Assembly (NCBI RefSeq): GCF_011769525.1
Contig: NZ_CP050440.1
Coordinates: 2,605,501 to 2,669,500, forward strand
Length of the DNA stretch: 64,000 bases
Reading direction: 5' to 3'
Source: Tolypothrix sp. PCC 7910
Lineage (GTDB): Bacteria > Cyanobacteriota > Cyanobacteriia > Cyanobacteriales > Nostocaceae
A model generated the notes under the pieces. It saw only the letters and a list, made by a program, of their open reading frames with translations, was not told where the DNA came from and did not search any database. Shown here in pieces: positions 62,301-64,000 of the stretch; the stretch's first letter is position 1; each line of letters starts with the position of its first letter. The position numbers and the translations under genes were made by a program.

Positions 62301-64000
62301 GTAATGCTGACTTGCGCTACTTTGAGGACTTGCGACCAAATTTGTACTAACAGTTCTTCGATTGGGTTGCGTGGCGCAATATAGTTGTCTGTGCTGGCGA
62401 TGTAAGAATCTGGTGCAGGTAAAGCACGACGGTTTACTTTACCACTAGGCGTAAGTGGTAGAGAATCCAGAAATACAAAAGCACTAGGTGTCATGTATTC
62501 TGGGAGTTTTGCTTTTAAGTATTGTCGTAATTCGCTAATTGTAGGTGTAGAGTTTTGATTTGCGATCGCATAAGCAACTAAACGTTTATCACCAGGTGTA
62601 TCTTCACGGGGAATCACGCAACAAGCTTGTATATCACTATGTTGGCTGAGTGCGGCTTCGATTTCACCCAACTCAATACGAAACCCACGTATTTTTACTT
62701 GATTATCAATGCGCCCTAAGTATTCTATATTGCCATCTGGTAAATAACGAGCTAAATCACCAGTTTTATATAATTTTGAATGGTTGAAAGGATTCAGAAT
62801 AAATCTATCCTGCGTCAACTCTGGACGGTTGAGGTAGCCTCTAGCCAAACAGATACCACCGATGTACAACTCTCCTGGTACACCGACGGGTACAGGCTGT
62901 AAATATTTATCTAATATATAAATTTCTGTATTAGCAATTGGCTTACCAATCGGAGGAAGCAACGGCCAAGTTTCTACGGGATTAGTTAGTGTAAAAGTAG
63001 TAACTACATGGCTTTCCGATGGCCCATAATGATTGTGTAAAGTACAATCGCCAAGTTTACTGAACCATTGGGAAATTGCGGGAGTAATCTGCAACTGTTC
63101 CCCAGCCGTAATTACTTCTCGGAGATGACTAGCAAATATTTCACTATCAACAGCTACTTCCGCTAGTTGCTGTAAGGCGACAAAGGGAAGAAACAGTCTT
63201 TCAACAGCTTGTTCTTGGAGAAAACCTAATAAAGCCACAGCATCACGGCGCAATTCCTCTGTAATTAACAATAATGTGCCGCCAGAACACCAAGTAGAAA
63301 AGATTTCTTGAAAGGAGACATCAAAGCTGATGGGCGCAAATTGCAGTGTTTTTGCTCTATGAGAAATTGTAGTGTTTTGCAGTTGCCACAAAATCAGGTT
63401 GCAAAGGGGAAGCTGATTCATTGCTACACCCTTAGGCTTACCTGTAGAACCAGAGGTATAAATTACATAACCTAAGTTACTTGCTTGTACACCGGAGATG
63501 AGATTTTCCTGGCTCAACTGTGAAATTAATTGCCAGTCAGTATCTAAACAAATAAGTTGTGCTTGATGCTGGGGTAGTCTGTTAACAAGTGACTGCTGAG
63601 TCAGCAACACTGAAACTTGAGCATCTTCGAGCATAAAACTCAAGCGTTCAGGCGGGTATTCTGGGTCAAGTGGTAAGTATGCACCACCCGCTTTGAGAAT
63701 TCCCAAAAGTCCTACGACCATTTCTAAAGAACGTTCGACACATAACCCAACTAAAACATCAGGTTTCACGCCCAAAGATTTCAGAGAATGCGCCAGTTGG
63801 TTAGCGCGACAGTTCAATTCATGGTAAGTAAGTTTTTGATTGCCAAACTCTACCGCGACTGCATCAGGTGTACGCTGAACCTGTTCCTCAAATAACTGAT
63901 GGATACACTTATCTTTGGCATAGTCAGTTTGAGTATTGTTCCATTCAAGGAGTAACTTTTGTTTTTCGGGTTCTGTCAGCAGAGGTAATTGGGAAATTTG
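53399..64000 (-). CDS. Nonribosomal peptide synthetase, 3' part (three modules plus thioesterase)
   Basis: The frame is open to the window edge; a condensation domain begins outside. Order: A1 (specificity code DVQLIAHVVK, proline), T1 (GGHSLL near 62280), C2 (HHVVSDG near 61680), A2 (DAWQFGLIDK, perhaps Gln), T2 (GGDSIL near 58985), epimerase (HHLVVDGVS near 58435), C3 of the type that follows an epimerase (HHILLDG near 56985), A3 (DVWHISLIDK, serine), T3 (GGHSLL near 54395), thioesterase (GHSFGG near 54000). The product end is thus Pro-D-Xaa-Ser, released by hydrolysis or cyclisation. A2 contains two in-frame short-repeat inserts. The ABC transporter gene follows. Confidence 0.95.
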   Translation of the reverse strand, partial: QISQLPLLTEPEKQKLLLEWNNTQTDYAKDKCIHQLFEEQVQRTPDAVAVEFGNQKLTYHELNCRANQLAHSLKSLGVKPDVLVGLCVERSLEMVVGLLGILKAGGAYLPLDPEYPPERLSFMLEDAQVSVLLTQQSLVNRLPQHQAQLICLDTDWQLISQLSQENLISGVQASNLGYVIYTSGSTGKPKGVAMNQLPLCNLILWQLQNTTISHRAKTLQFAPISFDVSFQEIFSTWCSGGTLLLITEELRRDAVALLGFLQEQAVERLFLPFVALQQLAEVAVDSEIFASHLREVITAGEQLQITPAISQWFSKLGDCTLHNHYGPSESHVVTTFTLTNPVETWPLLPPIGKPIANTEIYILDKYLQPVPVGVPGELYIGGICLARGYLNRPELTQDRFILNPFNHSKLYKTGDLARYLPDGNIEYLGRIDNQVKIRGFRIELGEIEAALSQHSDIQACCVIPREDTPGDKRLVAYAIANQNSTPTISELRQYLKAKLPEYMTPSAFVFLDSLPLTPSGKVNRRALPAPDSYIASTDNYIAPRNPIEELLVQIWSQVLKVAQVSITDNFFELGGHSLLGTQLVSRIRNTFKVELPLRELFATATLAELAQAIDKLQQQKIELSAPPILARANNAELPLSFAQQRLWFLDQLEPNSALYNIPIGLRLLGNLNQAALEQSFIEIIHRHEALRTNFITADGQPTQIIQVQTNWTLSIIDWQHLPSTEQEIATQQLAQQQAIEPFDLASEALIRATLVVLNNTEYILLVCMHHVVSDGWSMGVFISELAALYNAYSQGQQSSLAPLPIQYVDFAIWQRNWLQGNVLQSQLSYWEQQLANAPALLALPADRPRPAVQTFTGSYQQFALSVELTDKLLKLSQEQGCTLFMTLLAAYDTLLYRYTGQSDILVGTPIANRDRSEIEGLIGFFVNTLVMRSNLAGNPSFSELLTRVRETAMKAYAHQHLPFEMLVETLQPERDLSYTPLFQVMFALQNAPMSQIELAGLTVTPLTAESSTAKFDLSLSMQNTADGLIGVWEYSTDLFDARTIERMAGHFVTLLEGIVANPEERISQLPLLTPSEQHQLLVEWNDTQADYPLDNCIHQLFETQVERTPDAVAVVFENQQLTYHQLNCRANQLAHYLRSLGVKPDTLVGICVERSLEMVIGLLGILKAGGAYVPLDPDYPQERLSFMLQDAQVAVLLTQQHLSETLPKHQAKLVCLDTDWHLIDEYSQENSITDVQASQSQENPTTEHENLSFHAPCPMPHAHFQASNLAYVIYTSGSTGQPKGVMLTHRNLCNHMLWMQATFPLNETDKVLQKTPFSFDASVWEFYAPLLVGGQLLLAQPGGHADAAYLLNVIAQQEVTTVQFVPSLLRILLEQGGIEACDSLKQVFCGGEVLPVALQEGLLSKLDVNLHNLYGPTEACIDSTYWTCQRGSDRQVVPIGRAIANAQVYILDEYLQPVPIGVPGELHIGGAGLARGYLNRPELTQEKFIPNPFEKAEGRRQEAEGSRLYKTGDLARYLPDGTIEYLGRIDNQVKIRGFRIELGEIEELLNQHEDVQAACVIAREDNPGEKRLVAYVVGNPQHLPTINQLRSLLSSQLPQYMIPHAFVLLESLPLTPNGKVDRRALPAPDTRESLEVSFVAPRNQIEETLAQIWAEVLRVEQVGIHDNFFELGGDSILSIQILAKAKQAGLQLTLKQLFGNQTIAQLAAVAGTIKAIAAEQGLVTGTLPLTPIQHWFFEQNFSNPHHFNQTFLLSVPSDTKPELLKQALQQLLRHHDALRLRFTQSDSTWEQIHSQPYNLAFSEVDLSTLPEKEQQAAMEAQANSLQASLHLSENLVQVGFFYLGIDKRARLLIAIHHLVVDGVSWRILLEDLQTAYQQLAQGKAVTLPPKTTSFKEWSNKLTQYAQSETLKPEVAYWLNDSRAAVPLIPVDFTTGANTVASANTVLVSLTEEETRALLQDVPKAYNTQINDVLLTALALVLGRWTNFNSVLFNLEGHGREDIIDGVDLSRTVGWFTTIFPVLLELGATENLADALKSVKEQLRAIPNKGIGYGLLRYLSQNTEIAAQLQALRPAQISFNYLGQFDQLLNTSAWIQPASESAGYNQSLQSDRAHLLDINSIIIEERLQINWTYSQNIHHHQTIENLAQAFINTLQQLIAHCVASENGGYTPSDFPLIKLNQQELDRLLGSLQAQNSWRNIEDIYPLSPMQQGMLFESLYAPDSGVYFEQLNCSLSGNLDVIAFEKAWQQVVAKHSIFRTAFVWENEQQPLQVVYRQVKVSVEIHDWQELSTQQQQQQLENFLQSQQQQGLSLSQAALMRLNLIKCSADKYQFIWNSHHILLDGWSLPLVFQDLLQLYQAISQGESLPEQSTKSYRNYIAWLQQQDLTLAEEFWREKLKGFTAPTPLTVDKPLSNRKQQKSSYSEQQIQLTAQATSALQNFTRQHQLTINNLVQATWAMLLCRYSRETDVVFGATVSGRPPALTGVESMVGLFINTLPVRVQFSSETQVLDLLKNLQTQQVESEQFSYSSLVEIQGWSEVPRGRSLFESIVVFENYPVDAASATRSQNHGFSIDSIHAVEQTNYPLTVIAIPREQFLVKISYDNSRFDDATITRMLGHFQILLEGIVSNPEERISELPLLTKPEQQQLLVEWNNTHVDYPRDKFIHQLFEEQVNKTPNAIAVVFENQQLTYQELNTRANQLAHYLQSLGVSADTLVGICVERSLEMVVGLLGILKAGGAYVPLDPDYPTERLSFMLADTHVSVLLTQQHIIESLPEHQAKLLCLDSEWYLISQLSQDNPTTTVQNSDLAYVIYTSGSTGKPKGAMNTHLGIYNRLVWMQQAYQLTAADCILQKTPFSFDVSVWEFFWPLMTGARLVLAKPGGHKDSAYLVNLIVEQQVTTLHFVPSMLQAFVEEQSVKNCSSLKRVICSGEALPLELQERFFARLDCQLHNLYGPTEAAIDVTYWQCKPNSNLRTVPIGRPIANTQIYILDSHLQPVPVGVAGELHIGGLGLARGYLNRSELTTEKFIPNPFEPAGESKLYKTGDLTRYLPDGTIEYLGRIDNQVKIRGFRIELGEIEELLDQHEDVQVSCVIAREDNPGDKRLVAYVVGNQQHLPTVSKLREFLSSQLPQYMVPSTFVLLESLPLTPNGKINRRALPAPSISSDFNKFVAPRNQLELQLAQIWSQILKIDQIGVKDNFFDLGGHSLLAPYLSARIKQQIGKEISIATLFQNPTIEQQATILQQDSDVTNSSCLVAIQPHGSQPPLFCLPGAGGTPFYLSNLARCLGQDQPFYSFQANNLSGELEAIAQVEDIAANYIQELLAIQPQGPYFLAGHSFGGKVAFEMAQQLIEKGHEVALVAILDSKAPFDQENLIGHDWDNAKWLGEFARATELVFTKNLDISDEILQSLVWEEQLKYILQRLKIVDILPPDAEINQLNNMVQILKANSLVNYVPQRFYPTRIALLRASETAVEQPNSELHSQILQDATWGWSKFSTEPVNLHFVPGNHITMMNPPHVQALAECLKVCIKQAQANI
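59484..59523. repeat. Heptamer array inside NRPS A2 (first)
   Basis: Units CTGCCTC, CTGCCTC, CTGCCTT, CTGCCTT lie within the codons just before the conserved LYKTGDL motif. They encode EKAEGRRQEAEGSR between NPF and LYKTGDL. A1 and A3 have only a few residues here, so about ten residues were added without a frame change. Confidence 0.85.
60213..60242. repeat. Heptamer array inside NRPS A2 (second)
   Basis: Four GGGCATG-type heptamers encode CPMPHAH just before the ATP-binding loop NLAYVIYTSGSTG. About 28 residues, including a repeated QAS, are extra here compared with A1 and A3. Confidence 0.85.

Overview
The window is cyanobacterial DNA, most likely from a filamentous Nostoc/Anabaena-type genome. 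The evidence is the many GCGATCGC (HIP1) octamers, heptanucleotide tandem repeats (STRR type), small dispersed repeats, GUN4 and DUF7219-type genes, and the mix of RiPP and NRPS clusters. No tRNA, rRNA or CRISPR array was seen.

Layout. (1) 1-8.9 kb is a double-glycine bacteriocin export locus. It holds two parvulin-like proteins, a tandem duplication of a two-peptide precursor cassette, a small membrane protein, and a minus-strand run: HTH regulator, C39-peptidase ABC exporter with a cyclic-nucleotide-type sensor domain, HlyD adaptor, parvulin-like protein. (2) 9.4-14.3 kb is a likely phosphate-scavenging pair: an extracellular ExeM/NucH-type nuclease with RTX repeats, and a Tat-exported PhoD-type phosphatase. 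(3) 14.4-17.1 kb holds small genes, possible transposon-end repeats and a decayed pentapeptide gene. (4) 17.2-20.5 kb is an arsenic operon: arsR, a 29-codon lipoprotein-like leader, acr3, arsC, a frameshifted dual-specificity phosphatase and arsH. (5) 20.5-25 kb is decayed: a VOC gene and an aquaporin gene each carry one in-frame stop, and an Rrf2 regulator is cut by a complete IS630-family element with a TA duplication. (6) 25.2-37.3 kb is an accessory island. It encodes a membrane-anchored P-loop ATPase, an overlapping run of small membrane proteins, HTH proteins, a GNAT pair and plasmid-like genes, separated by intergenic palindromic elements bracketed by inverted short-repeat arrays. (7) 37.4-39.5 kb holds further gene remnants. 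(8) 39.5-51.0 kb is a microviridin-type graspetide locus: precursor, two ATP-grasp ligases, a LamG-patatin fusion, a glycine-rich membrane protein, an SbmA-like ABC transporter and a coiled-coil GUN4 protein. (9) 51.3-64.0 kb is a second SbmA-like ABC transporter plus an NRPS that runs off the window. It reads A(Pro)-T-C-A-T-E-C-A(Ser)-T-TE.

The window therefore holds three peptide-product systems: the leader-peptide bacteriocins, the microviridin and the NRPS product. The last two are adjacent and use paralogous exporters. Between 16.6 and 39 kb at least seven genes are broken (stops, frameshifts, IS insertion, truncation), so this stretch is either under relaxed selection or contains assembly errors. 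The most unusual features are the microviridin core ending SDLEDQ, the LamG-patatin and GUN4 proteins in that locus, the bracketed repeats of the island, and short-repeat arrays inserted in frame in an NRPS adenylation domain.
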